Shown here one piece after another: positions 1-13,500 of a stretch of DNA of 64,000 nt. The position numbers and the translations under genes are program-made. The stretch is taken from NCBI GenBank assembly GCA_023548195.1, contig JAJHZJ010000756.1, forward strand, positions 1,054,001 through 1,118,000. Reading direction: 5' to 3'. How positions within the stretch are numbered: the first letter of the stretch is position 1; every line of letters starts with the position of its first letter. Source of the stretch: Bettongia penicillata ogilbyi. Its lineage: Eukaryota; Chordata; Mammalia; Diprotodontia; Potoroidae. Below the pieces are notes generated by a model. The model ran no database searches and was not told where the DNA came from. It saw only the letters and a list, made by a program, of their open reading frames with translations.

Positions 1-59
1 GGAGATCGGAGAAAAGACTGTTGTCACAGAACCATAAAGGCTCCCAGAACCACAGAGAT

Positions 60-520
60 TTCAGGTTGGATAGAACTCAGCAATCATCTAATCCAGCCTA
101 TACCCCCAGGGAAACTTCCACTGCATCCTCTCTGACAAGTGATTACTGACATTGGTCCTCTTTATATATGTTCCTCCTAGATCCATCTCCTGAAATCAAA
201 CAGAAAAAAATAAAACTCATTTTCCACACAAGTGCCCTTTAGATAGGTGAAAATCTCTATCACACCTGTCCCCTCCACTTAGCCTTTTTTCTGTGTTGAA
301 CAGTTCAACAGATTCTTACTTGAGTGAACTTAAGGCCATTTGCCATCCTTTGTACACTTTCCAGCTTGTCCATGTCCTTCCTAAAGCATAGCCCCCATAA
401 CTGAACATACTTTCATTGTAAATGTAGTCTGACCAGAGCAGGACATGGACGTGTGGACCATCTTGTCCTTCATTTCTGGAAGCATGTGTGGTGCTCTTAA
501 TATGGCCTAAGACTGACTAA
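60..520 (+). repeat. CR1/L3-type LINE 3' fragment
   Basis: The run of phrases about controlled lists such as CCTTTGTACACTTTCCAGCT and AACTGAACATACTTTCATTG, followed by TGTAGTCTGACCAGAGCAGG, is the usual 3' region of old mammalian CR1/L3 LINEs. It is heavily diverged. Confidence 0.55.
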
Positions 521-1599
521 GATTTGTTTTTCCTTGTTTCTTTGTTTGCTGATTATATGACATTCCTACGTCATTTTAAGGCTTACTAAATCTTCCAGAA
601 CTTTTTCAGCTAAACTGCTGTCTTATGGTTCTTTCCAAACTTCTTATTGTGAATTCAAAAGGAGAGGCCCTCTCAGTGGTATATTATAATCTTATTGGCT
701 TTCTAAGACCATGTCGTTATAAAATTATTACCTCATCGGGATGGAGGCAATGGGTGAAAAGAGAAGAATAAGGATCCTTTATCCTTGGGACTTACATAGC
801 AAGGTTCACTAAAAAGCAAAAGAGGAAGACAGGTGACAGAAAAGTCCAGGAAGGAAGATTCAGAAGAGTTCAAACCAGGTCAGTCAGAAGACAAAGCAGC
901 CTATACACAAAAGCAGGCCAAGAAAGGAAATCCCAAGCAAGGAAATTGCTGAGCACATTCAGGAATATCCTGAATGTCAAAGGTCTTAGGAGGAGTTCAA
1001 ACAACAGCCTGGGGGGCATTGCTTTCAGTGATAATTAAGAAGGAACCAGGATGACCTGTGCTTTGGTGTGTCTCCAGGAATGGACTTAGCATAGTAGCAT
1101 GGGTACTCAGAGTGTAAGTTAGATTTCATCTGTTTGCCCAGCAAAAATAATCTTTATAGGGGTTAGCTGGAGTTAGGCAGTTTCCTTGAAGTTATTTGGT
1201 GAAACCCATGTGTCTTCTAAGTTACTCTTATCTGGGGAGGCCACAGCTGAGAGAGGGTGGGTTAACAATATAGTGTAGTGGAAAAAAAATGGAGGTCTTT
1301 AGAAGACCAGGATTTGAGCATGCTAGGAGCTCCCACTACAAATTTATGCTGTCCAACGCTCCCTGGGATGTTACTACCACCCAGCAAACTTTATACTCTT
1401 TCTTCATATACTCTCACTCTCCAAAGTGGCTGTTTTCAAAACTCTACTCAGGCCACCAATATCAACTCATTCTCCTTCCTTCTCAACAGAGACTCTTTCC
1501 TTATACTTCACTGCAAAAAATGAGTTCATTTCTCACATGCTTCCTCTCTTCACTAATCCCCCATTTCTAATCACCTCAACATCATCCCTTTTCTCTTTT

Positions 1600-2640
1600 C
1601 CTTTGTTCTAGTTTGGGAGGATGAGGTAGCACTTTTATCTGATATCATTCTCTCGACCTGTGCCCTTCATCCTACCCCTCTCATTTCCTCATCTCGTGTG
1701 CTGTTCCAGGTGGTACATGGGAGATTCCCCTTTGATCATTCCTTCTGCCTATTTTTCAACCTTTCCTTATCCACTGGCTTTTTCCTTGCCATTGACATTC
1801 TCAAATCCACCCCACTTCCCCCCAGCTGAGAACATTTTCATTTGGTCTTACCATCCCTTCAGGCTAACATCCCATATCTCTTTCCCTTTCCACAATTACC
1901 TCCTAGAAAAAGCAATATTCCCTAGGCTTCCCTGCTTCTCACTCACTTCTCAATACCTTGCAGTCTGACTTCTATTCACACCACTTAAGGGAAACTTTCC
2001 AAGGTCACTAATGACCTCTTTACTGATAAATCCATCAACCTTCTCAAAGGTCATTCTTCTTGACTCTTTCTCAATATTCAACAACGTTGACCTTGAGTTC
2101 CCTTCTTCCTTGAGTTTCATGACATTCATCTCTCTTCTCCTTCTTGTCTGACCAATTGTTCTCAGACTTCTTTGAAAGATCATCATTCATGTCCTGTCCT
2201 ATATGTTTGAGGTGGACCCAAGGGTTCTGTCCTGAAACTGGCTCTTTTCCCTCTCTGTACTTTGTCTTGGTGATGTCATCAGCTCCTGTCTATTTAACCA
2301 TCATCTCCACACAGATGACTCCCAGCATAGCCAGTCCATACCTCTCTCCAAAGCTGCAATCCCACAGCTCCAACTGCCTGTTGGATGTCTCCACTTAGAT
2401 GTCTCAAAGTAACATCAAACTCAGCATATTCAAATCCAAACTCATTCCTTTCTCTCCCAAACTGACCCTTCCTCCCAACCACTTTAGTTCTGTTGGAGGC
2501 ATTATCATTCCACCAGTTACTCAAGTTAGTTACCTAGGAGATCTTTTCAACTATTTATTCCCACTCCACATAACTAAGAAGTTGCCAATTCCACCCCCAA
2601 CAACTCTCTCATCCATCTCCTTTTCTCTACTTATATCATA
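1600..2640 (+). mobile_element. L2/CR1-type LINE reverse transcriptase remnant
   Basis: In broken + strand frames the segment shows decayed RT blocks: a LLDSFSIFNNVD stretch like the family's LLDLSAAFDTVD, then a DPRVLS stretch like the PQGSVLGP block, then HTDDSQ in the place of YADDTQ. Several stops and shifts are present. Confidence 0.6.
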
Positions 2641-2674
2641 ATCATTCTAGTTCATGGCAATAACTTCCTCTCCA

Positions 2675-2905
2675 ATCCTAAGTGGCATCAAGTCAGAAAG
2701 ACCTGAGTTCAAATTCAGCCTCAGATATTTAGCTGCTGTATGACCCTGAGGAAATCACCATTCTTTGCCCCAATTTCTCAACTATAAAATGGGGATAATA
2801 AGAGTACCTACTTCCAAGGTTGTTCTGATGATCAAATAAGATAATTTTAAAGTATCTAGCACAGGGTCTGGCACATAACAGGTGTTATATAAATGCTTAT
2901 TCCCT
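2675..2905 (+). repeat. MIR-like SINE
   Basis: It contains the SINE phrases GACCTGAGTTCAAATTCAGC, TGTATGACCCTGAGGAAATC and AAAATGGGGATAATAAGAGT, and ends in the old TAAATGCTTATTCC tail. Confidence 0.7.
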
Positions 2906-3699
2906 CCCTCCCATTACTGCTGAAAAAGGATATGTCATTCATTTGCACTACAAGTCCATTTACCATTCCATTACTTACAACACTGAGACACTTCTTCCTG
3001 GCTACCATGTTGGCTCCCTTTATTAAAATGTAAGCTTTTGGGTGACAGGGACTGCCTCTCTATTTGTCTCTCCAGCACTTGCAACAATCCCTGATTTATA
3101 GGAAAGAACTTAATAAATTACCTTTCATTCATTCATTCCCCTGTAAACACAAATAGGAAGCAACATCTGTACATCATCTTCTCACATCCCCACCCCAACC
3201 ACCATCATATATATAAGAGTAATATATTGTCCTCATTCCACTGAGGTCTCATATGGAATAAAGTAATCAGTTCTCAATGCCATGTTTTGGAAGAGTTCCT
3301 GAGAAGCTGGAGCTCACCTCTACCAGCCAGAATGGTGAAATGTATCTGGGAAATATGCCACATGAGGACTGCCTGAAAGGAAGACCAGCCACCCTGGAGA
3401 AGAGAAGATTTAGAGAGAGATTGAGAGTTGCCTTCAGATATTTGAAAGGGTGTCACATGGGAGAAAGATTAGCGTTGAACTGTCTGCTCCCAGGGACAAA
3501 AAATTAAAGGGGAAGTTATAAAAAAGAAAAGTTTTTGCCCCATTTAATAAACAATTTCCTAATTAAATTAAAGAACTAAAACCAGCAATAGTGAACTGGG
3601 CAGTTTTCTCCTTATCGTAACTGGTGGTCCATTGGTCCTGAAGTTAAGAACAGTTAATCTCTTATTGAAGAGGTGAATCTACAATTTTAAGATTGTTCA

Positions 3700-3960
3700 G
3701 TTCTCTAAAGTAGCAGTTCCCAAACTCAAACTCACCACTTTACGCTTTTAGATAGTACTAAATACCCAATGAAGAGTTTTTGTTTTCTCTAGGTGATATC
3801 TATAAATATTTGCTATACTGAAATTGAAATATTTTATTATTATAAAAATTACTTTGACCTCATAGACTCACTGAAAGGGTTCCAGGGACCGATAGAGTTC
3901 CCCAGCTCACTCTTTGAGGATATCTGCTTTAAAGTCATCAATTTCCAAATCTAAGATTCC
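3700..3960. mobile_element. Ancient nonautonomous hAT-type element
   Basis: AGCAGTTCCCAAACTC at one end and GTTCCAGGGACCGATAGAGT with CACTCTTTGAGGATAT at the other form the decayed inverted ends of an old Charlie-like element. The AAGAGTTTTTGTTTTC block is typical. Family assignment is from memory of consensus features. Confidence 0.4.
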
Positions 3961-4469
3961 TAATACTTTAACGGATCCATGATTTCTTCAAGAAGGATAC
4001 TATACCTATCAGTCAAGATAGCAACCCATCAATAATTTTTCTAAGATTTTATGATTCTTTAGAAACTGAGACTGTGATTGACTATACAAGGGTTACATCA
4101 ATCCTTTAGACTTCCATTTCTGTCCAGAATGAACTGTCCAATTAGACCCATGCCTTTCAATATTCCAAGGGATGAGCAAGTTAGCTGCAGAACTACCCAA
4201 ACACAGATGCGTATGATCCCTTCAATATCACAAATTTTGGAGTTACACAAACTGTTCCATAATAATCATACTTATCAGAGTTGTCATCACTCTTGGAGCA
4301 CAAGCTTTTCTTCTAGAAAAGCAAAAACTGTGATGTGATCTTTCCTTATCAATAATGGATTTTTTAAACAGAGCTGAGCTTTGTAATAGTCACAAATATC
4401 AACATTTACCTTGGAGCTAGTAGGACAAAAATAGAACTCAAGAAGGTCACTGGGGAAGGAAAGTAGGGT

Positions 4470-4477
4470 ATAAAAGG
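4470..4477 (+). promoter_or_regulatory. TATA box of CHIA
   Basis: TATAAAAG lies 49 bases upstream of the ATG. A start site near 4500 would give a short 5' UTR of about 20 bases, typical of mammalian chitinase genes. A second copy of the same arrangement lies at 7420 and a diverged one at 42463. Confidence 0.8.
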
Positions 4478-4518
4478 CAGGGCAAGTCAGCATTTGCTCA
4501 CTCACCACTGAGGCAAAG

Positions 4519-4543
4519 ATGGCTAAGCTCACGCTCCTCACTG
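4519..4543 (+). CDS. CHIA: CHIA exon 1
   Basis: This exon codes for MAKLTLLT plus the first base of Gly9 and is followed by the strong donor GTAAGTG. The start is chosen because it sits just after a TATA box and matches the human MTKLILLTG start. It encodes the first part of the signal peptide. Confidence 0.9.
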
Positions 4544-7500
4544 GTAAGTGACCATCCAGAATTTCATACTTCATGTCTCCTGTTCTTCTGACTTTCCTGT
4601 TAACTTCTCCCTTTAATTTGCTTCCTACTTTATAGTTGGGACTGAAATCTATGAGGTTGTTATATTCAGGAAAAACAGCCTGAAGGAATCAAGGAAACAT
4701 CATAGTTTTCACTCCCATGGTGTAAGGGGAGGGCAGTCCTACAATATTAACTTCCTTGACACCTTGCTCCTGTGTGTAGCTTCTTTGTCCCAAGATACAA
4801 GAAGTGCTAGGAACCTGACTCTTTGTCAGATTCAATCTATCTTCCCCAAACTATGGATGTTCCCTGCTGTTGCTTGTCACTGATAGGCTGATATGGTTAT
4901 AGACTAGGTCCTCCAGGTATTCTCCTGACCCATCACCACCTGTAAGATCCTAGACCTTGGTGGAGAAAGGCAGTAAATCAAGTAGTGTACTGACTATGAA
5001 AAACAAAACTAGGGACTTTTCAAGAAGGAAAAAAGTTTTCTCATGGTGTAGCCTTGTGAAGAATTACTCTTCAAGAAGTAACTTGGGCCTTCTGGGAAAG
5101 TGTACCCCTGCAGGGGCAGTTTCTCTTGGCCTCAGAGAGACCCAGACCCTAATGTGGAGTCAGGTTCCTATGTAGTGTCTTAACATCTTCTCCCCCACCC
5201 CAAGCCTTATCATTTGAATATGGCAGTGTCTTCAACAGTATTAAGGAATGAGATCCTAAAATTCTTTGCTGTCTGCTTAATTTTTTCAACATGTTTGGAA
5301 GACTTTTAAAACTGCTTTGGCTTAGGGTCTTAACATTCACTCTTAAAAAAAGATTATATATTTGTTTCAATTTACCAAGAAACCACCTTATCTTCCTCTC
5401 ACCTCTCACATCTATTCCTACTGAAAAACAAGAAAAGATGCCTATAATAAATAAACCTAATCAAGCAAGATATATTTCTAGACTGGTCATGTAACAAAAA
5501 GCCTCTTCTGGACACTGAGTCCATCATTTTGAAGAGACCCAGACCTAAAACTCAATGCTTTCGAAGACTAAGAGGGATCTAATTTTATTTATCAATACAA
5601 CTCATCTAGACCAATTTTGTAGAAAAAGATAAATTTTCTATTGGCTTTTAACAACATTCAATCTCCTTTTTTTTTCTGATTCTTTGTTGAACCCAAAACT
5701 TCCTCAGTAAATAATTTTGGCCTCCTGAGTGGAAAAGTCCATCAGGGCAAATGTCTATCAGGCATTAATTTTGGTGCCAGGTATATAATCCATTATCCAT
5801 TCACTGCCTTTGTGGCTGATAGATCTGTCTCTTGTGAGAGTGGTTAAGGTGACCAAATTCCACTGTGGTAAGAGCTAGAGGTATAAAAGAAATAAAAATA
5901 CAGTTCCTGCTTTCTAGATTGTTTTCTTGAGGCTTCATAACTTTCATTGCATTCGTGGGACTCCACCTAGATGTAGTCACTCTGTGAACTCCTGTTTGAA
6001 TCAGCCAATTAGCCTATGTAATACACGATGATTAACAGGAGATTATAGCACTAGGCAATGTCAAATGAGTAGTAAAAATAGTAAGCATCACGAGAATCCA
6101 AAGGAGGGATTGCTAGGGATTGCAGTGTTCACCAAAGATTCTTGCAGGAACATAGTCCTGTACTGAGCCTGGAAGCGGGGGTGGCCTTTGAACAGGTTTA
6201 TTTACTACAGGCAATTTTTCACACGTTTTCAATAGGAATAGATGTGAGAGGTGAGAGGAAGATAAGGTGGTTTCTTGGTAAATTGAAGCAAATATACAAA
6301 CTTTTTTTTAAGAGAAAAGGTTAGAACCCTAGCAGATAGAAATTAAAGGAAGCATTTGAGGCAAGAGGGAAAGTATGAGCAAAGGTATGAAGATAGGAAA
6401 GTACAAAGTATGTTTGGAGAACAGTTTTTGCTGCAGAGCAGAGGGAAGAATTTCAATGAACAATTCTAGCAACGAGAGTAAAGGCCACCAAATCAACTTG
6501 GGGCAAGCAGCACGAAAGGCAACACCAACCTCTGTTACTGATAAGGACTTACCCAGAGTATAGCTTTGGGAGAAGAAAAGAGGAAGTACCCCATTTATTA
6601 GCTTCCTATTTTAACTCACTATTTTTGCTAAGTAAATACTAAGATCAGGTGCTTCTATCTGCCAAAGAAGCACAACGACTCTCTAAGTTTTTGTACCTTG
6701 GGACAAACGCTTGGTTTTTTTACCATAAATATGGTTCTATATGAAAAAGGTCATAAGAAGGTAGTATGAAGGGGGCAAGAAGGAAATCATGTCAGACACT
6801 AAAAGTGATTTCATCAAATTGTGTCATAACAAAAGGGACCATAATTTTCAGTATTATTGACCAATATTTACAGAAAGTATTTGTAGATTCTGTGCTAGAC
6901 TGCAGAACATTTGGAGACCCTCATGAACCCCACTTGGAGAACCAGAGATCTCTAGATAGCTTTGTCACCAAATCATGACTTGAAGTTATTCCACAGAACA
7001 GGTGTGTGCACAATGCTTAGAGATCAATGTCGTCACACTGTGGAGGAATGAGGGCTCCCTTGATCCCAAGTTAGACCAAGTGAGGCTAAGTAATTGCACA
7101 TAAAGAAATCATTTGTTAATCTAATGACTACCTTTCAAAGGCTTGGTTGCTTAAATGATGAGGCAAACATGATTTTATTCCAGGCATGTAATGTCCACAG
7201 CACAGACTTCCTTTCCAAGGGCTTATCAACTTGGGAAACTGCCCAAAGAGCTGTCATGCTGGTCCTTTCATGGCACCATCATCACTGTCCTGTGAAGGAG
7301 TCACTTCATGCTATTCCCTTTATAATGCGGTGTTGGGGGGGGAGATCTGTGGATTTGCTCATTAGCCACATCTGATGCGCCATACTTAGGAGCCTTCCTA
7401 ATAAAACTTGGTTCAAGGGTATAAAAGTTAGAGACCAACCCCTGCTAGACCAGTTAGACAGCAGCCATAGAGAAGTCCATCATCCTCACTTGTGAGTGAA

Positions 7501-10500
7501 TGCTCTAAGTGAAATTCAAACCCTGGTGACTTTCTTCCTTTCCATTTCGTTCTGGGTCCTTTGAAAAGAATCATTTTCTATAATAAAAGTCTCAGAGATT
7601 TAGATCTAGAAAGAGACCTTAGAGCCCATCAAGTTTAATTATTTACTTTTACAGAGGAAGAAAGTGAGGTGCCCGGGGTCACCCAGTTCCTATCTTTCTG
7701 ATGGAAGTTGAATCTAGGTCTTCCTGACTCTAAGTCCATGCCTACCTATACTCCCATTTCTTCTTATTTTAATCATATTATCCTGTCCTTTCTTCTATTG
7801 AACCTTTGAGGCTTTTACTACCTATAGAATACAACCTCCCTGGCCCTCAGTTTCCTCATCTGTAAAAGGATGGAATAGAATTGGACTGAATGGCTTGTGA
7901 AGTCTCTTCCTTTTCTACTATGATTCTGATCTCATCCTTCTAGAATAGGAATTCTTAACCTGGGTTTCATGAGCTTTTATTTTAAAAACATTCAGTATTT
8001 TAGGATTTAAAGTCTTTTAAGAAAAGGTCTAAAAAATAAAATTAAAGTAAATAAAAAAAGAAAAGACCTATAATTTAGGCCTCGAGGCTGCAGATTCCCC
8101 ACCCCTATAAATATGTTTCACTAGATTGTCCAAGGGGCATAACTAAAGTAGGCTAAGAACCCCTATTCTAGAACGTAAGTTCTCTAAAGGCAGCATCTGT
8201 TTCCTTTTTGTCTATGTCCCCAGAATCGAGAACAGTCTTGGAATCAATCAATAATCAAACATTCATTAAGTGACTAATGTGCTAGACATTGTGCTAAGTG
8301 GATTGTGAAGACAGTCCAAGGGGTTTGTGCTAGAAATGATTTAATGCTACCTTGAACAGCAAATAATGGTAAAGAGTAATATGAGTAATACATTAAATTA
8401 CCCTGGGCCCTCACAACATATTTGTGTTGTTGTTGAAAGGTGTTCCAAGAACAAAACTGTTGGGAACCAATGTACAAACATTGGGAATAAATAGGGAATA
8501 GAGAGAAAAATAAAAATCTTTGTGCCTGGGTAGCATGATGGACACAGCAATGGACCTGGAGTCAGGAACTCTAACCCCTGAGCCACCTAGCCACCATCAC
8601 ACCTACTAACATAGGTGCTTAAAGGATGCTTAGTAAATGTTTATTAATTCATGTTTTTTGTCTCTAGGTCTTGCCCTGGTGCTGCTTGCCCAGCTGAGTA
8701 AGTCATAAGCTTCTGCTTTACCCACCTCCCTCATCTCTTTTTCTATTATGCTCATAATCCTCTTCATTCTCTCAAACATCCAAGTACACATAATTTCTTT
8801 GCACATTATACAGCATGAGTTCAGAGAAGGATAACTTATTTTAGTAGCTGGCCCTACTAAGAGCTATCACTCTACTAGTCAAACCTAAAGGTCAGCTGGA
8901 AATAATTTATCCCTCTAATAGCTACCCTTTGTCAGGTCATCCAAAGCCAATACTCACATACAGCATTACTATACTCCCAGGGGGTCTTGTTCTCTCATAT
9001 TTTTCTGAAAGAGGATAATAAGAGCCCGTGTCTTATCCCTGATCCCAGACTGAAAGTCTGAAGGGATTCTAATTTATAAAGAAGCCTCTGGTCTGGGACC
9101 TTGACCCTACTGAAAGAGAATGCTGCTTATTTCGTCATTTATATTTTCCTTGTTTCACCATCCCTTCTATTTCAGTCCTCCTTTTATGGCGCCTCAGGGT
9201 TTCCTGCTATGGGGAATCACTCCGGGCCCCACAATGTCTTAATTAAGTTCAGAAATTTTCATCACTGAGGTTGACCAAAGCCTAATTAATATCTGGTCAT
9301 GATACCTCTCAAAATTCATCTACTAAGTCACAGACCAGTTGTGATCTACATCTGTAGTGGGACTGTTCATACGTGTGAAATTATAGCCCTTGAAAGTATT
9401 GAATCAGTATTAAAAAGACTCTCATTTAACATCGACAAAATAATTTCCTCAAAATATGGAGTAAAGGTAATGGCAACTCCATTCTACAGATGAGAAAACA
9501 GAGGAGGGGGTAAGCATGTTGCCCAAGGTCACACAGTTGGTAAATATCTGAAGAGAGAGATTTGATGCCAGATTGTTTCCCAGGTATTTTGACTGTAATG
9601 CCAATGATTTTTCCTCTTTTCATATTGCTTTGAGCAAGATTTACATTAAAAACTTGGTCTGGACATCAGAGAAAGGTGCCTAGGGCAAGCTAAGAGAAGG
9701 TGAGCCCAGTGAGTATGAAGTGGGTCAATGGACATATTTTTAGCTGGCTGCAAAGTAGGGAGGTACAGATCTTTGAGCTCATCTGCAATACTATTGACAT
9801 TTCCACCCCCAAAGACTAGATATAAAGAGGTCAACTTGCCAAAAACCTTACTGGAAATTTGTGATGGAGCTTTCTGAAGAGCTACTCAGCCTACCTTCCC
9901 AGGATTGCTACATGTTATTCCCTGCGCACACATTATACTTCAGACTGATCCATGACTGATCCATGCATGGCATTCCATCTCTCGTCTCTGTCCTGTCTTG
10001 GTACAGGATACATGTAACCCTTGATCAGAATGCTCTCCCTCCTCACCTCCATCTGTTGAAATACTTAAATAGTATATGGCATAGTGAATAGAGCACTGAC
10101 CCTAGACTTTTAAGGACCTGAATTTAAATCTGACCTCAGATGCTTACTAACTGTGTGACCCTGGGCAAATCACTTAGCCCCAATTGCCTCCAAAAAAAGA
10201 AGGGAAGGAAGGAAAGAAAGAAGGAAGAAAGGAAAGAAGGAAGGAAGGAAAGAAGGAAGGAAGGAAGGATGGAAGGACGGAAGCAAGGAAGGAAGGAAGA
10301 AATCCTTAAGCCATTAGATGGTATGGCATATGGAATGTAAGACTTTGAGTCATGAAGATCTGAATCCTGCCTGAAACCCTTACTAACTTTAGGACCATGG
10401 ACAAGTCACTTAAATTCTCAGCCTCAATTTGGTCATTGATAGTTGGGGATAATAATAGTAACCACTGCCCAGGGTTGTTGTGAGGATCAGATGAGATGAT

Positions 10501-13500
10501 GCTTTACATATATAAAGTGCTCCATAAATCCTGATTATTCTTGCTATTTTTCAAAGTTCAGCTTAAGAGCTACATCTTATGGGAAACTTATCCTGATCAC
10601 TTTTTTACTCCCATATTTCCATTCATTAATACCATCTTTTCCCCCTGAAATTACTTCATGTGTGGTTTCTGTATATATAACTTTCAGATTTTTACTTCCC
10701 TGTGTATATGCTGTTTCCCAGGTTCTTGAGGGCAGGGACTGTTTCATTTTTGTCATTGAATTGTAAGTGTCTGGCACACAGTAGGTGCTTAATAAATACT
10801 TGTTGAATGAATGAATGTGTGAATGAATGAATGAAAGAATGAATAAATGAACGAGCAGTCTCTGCTGGTGTCCCTCATCATGACATTTGCTCCTTCCTGC
10901 CAACAGGCTCTGCCTACCATCTGACATGCTACTTCTCCAACTGGGCCCAGTACAGGCCAGGCTTGGGGAAATTCACGCCAGAGAACATCGACCCCTACCT
11001 CTGTACTCACCTCATCTATGCTTTTGCTGGAATGAGCAACAATGAGATCACCACAATTGAAGGGAGTGACTTGGAGCCCTACAAATCCTTCAACGGTTTG
11101 AAAAACAAGTAAGGAAGAGGAAAACGCTAGTGAGTTGACTGTGGGCTAGAATTCCCTAGACTAATCAAATTAAGGTCAATCAGTCAGTCAATAATCAATC
11201 AATAAACATTTATTAAGCACCTACTATATGTCAAGAACTGTGATAAGTGCGAGTGATACAAAAAGAGGCAAAAGACAGTCCCTGCCCTCAAGGAGCTCAC
11301 AATCACTTGAGAGAGGTCGAACAAGACTCTTTTCATACTAAACATAATCCCAACTTATTTGGTATTTAGGACAAGAGGTATCTGAGGTACACGTATGCCA
11401 CATGGATTTTTGATATAGTCTTGTTAGTTTTGCAGCTGACATGGAGAGTAATTTTTTCTCTAGGCGTTTGCTTTCTGTTCAGAACACCAAAGAACTGCAC
11501 ACACCAACTGGTCAGTAAAATTATCCCATCTAGTTCCTAAAATATTTCTTAAGCACCATTGTCTTCTTTGGAGGTTATAAAGAAGTGTATTTTTAAATTA
11601 CTTTTCTGTTGTAAACATATATTTTTTAAAAGTCTGGGGAAAAGGGGGAGTAGTATCAAAGTAGGTCTTTGTAGAGTATCAATCAATCCATTAATAAGCA
11701 TTAATTAAGCACTTACTATGCCAAGAACTATCCTAAGTGCTAGGGGTACAAAGACAAAGAATGAAAGAATCCCTACTCTCAAGGAACTTCCATTCCAACA
11801 AAATGAGGAGTTAAAGGAAAATATTCCAGTAATCACTGAAACAAAAAGTGATCTCTAAGGATGGTAGAAGTTGATGTATGACCCAGTTTATAAACAATGT
11901 TTAATAGAAACTGAAAGACAAGTAAATAACAATAATTGGGCATCAAGATGAATCAAAGATCCAACTTTAGAAATTATCTATGCTAACAGCTGGATTATCC
12001 AGGTGCCTATATCTGCAAAGTTGGAGATCATAACACTAAAGGGGAAATCCAGGATGGTGCAGCAAAGGTTTAGATACAGAAATAACCGTTAGGAAGAAGA
12101 CAAGCTGGAAAATGAAAGAAGCCAAAGGCAAAGACTGAGATCCCCTTGCAAATTATTAGCTAGGGCATAGGTATCAACAAGAAACCCATGACATTCCATG
12201 GGGCCACCCAAACCAGGTTAAAATGCAATTGGGAATCATTTAACAAAATAACTAAAAATACAACAACATATAGATGTTACATTTTAAAATTAAGTCAATC
12301 TGCAGCCCAAAGGGATCCTTACAATGAGTACTGTGATAATGAACTCTTATGCAGTTTTACACCCCCATTTCTATTTGAGTTTGGTAACACTGAGCTAGGA
12401 GAGAAGACCTACCCAATGCAATTAACTTAGTATCAGATTTCACCCAAGACCTTGTATCTATGCAAGAAGTATAGAAGGTAGAAGATGAAAAGATCATCTG
12501 TGCTAATTTGTACAGAGGTACGAGGTATAACTGTTAAAAGGATGATTAAGATGATATCAAGGAGCAACAGATACTTCTTATTTATAATGAGCTAGAAGAC
12601 ATTTTCTGTCCTTAAATATTCCATTTTGAAAAAAATCTTGATCTTAACAGCGTTTCTTTTTCATACTTATCTCTTATACAGATGCGTTATTTAATTTGCG
12701 CTATTATTTAACTAAAGAGTTCTATTTTTCAAGAAAAGTACAACAGTTTCGATTCTCTATCTTGACCTCTAATCTCTTTTAGCCTGGAAAGAATCTGTGA
12801 GCCCAAGTGGTACCACCATCTACTTGCTAACAGCTACTGGAATATCAGGCATGGAACAGTAAGCCTGATGTAGTGGAAAGAGAATCAACATTCCTATCTC
12901 TAGTACTTAATAGCATTCTGCATCTCAGCTCCATCATTTGTAAAATGCGGATAATAATACTTTTACTACCTACTTCATAGGGTTGTGACTTGCCCAGGGT
13001 CACACAGCTAGGAAGTGTCTGAGGGTAGATTAGAACTCATGAAGATGAGTCTTCCTGACTCCAGGCCCAGTTCAAAGTGCTTTCAACCTACAAATGCTGG
13101 GTTGGGTGTGCCTCACAATTCCAATTTATTCAGATGAAGATGGAAATCTCAGAACTGTGAGGCTTTCTGTTGTAATACCAGCTGGGAAGTCGTTCAACTA
13201 AAGAGTCATTCAAGTTCCATTCTATGCTAAGATCTGCCATTTCCTCTGACGGTATAGAAGCCATACCCTCTTCTCACGAGACACCTAAGTTTAAAAATTA
13301 AGTGTTTGGCAGAGATCCTAACGATGCTGACAGTGCCACTGTAGTCTTAGTACAGAAAGGCCTGGGACCCCAACCATGTTAACTTCAGAAGGAACATCTA
13401 CAACAACCTAACAAAAATTCTTTAGCACCTCATCAGATCTGTTGCAAAGACCTTCCTACTGAGCTACCCAGTCAATCTCTCTCCCCATGAGAAAATATTG

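Larger units (their letters stand above)
1..4440. other. Gene-free upstream region
   Basis: No exon, promoter or RNA gene is supported here. It holds LINE remnants, a MIR-like SINE (2675-2905), an L2-type tail (3000-3135) and a decayed hAT-type DNA element (3700-3960). The short open frames look like chance or LINE remnants. Confidence 0.6.

Noticed and set aside
10070..10195. tRNA gene in SINE heads
   Set aside because: The SINE heads lack a foldable cloverleaf and full A and B boxes; they are repeats, not tRNA genes.
10140..10340. Lys/Glu/Arg-rich open frame
   Set aside because: It is a SINE read into its GGAA microsatellite tail.
11462..11515. Sequence after TTTTTTCTCTAG that looks like an exon ([16 protein letters not shown])
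   Set aside because: It does not match the chitinase family, and exons 3 and 4 already join in frame without it.
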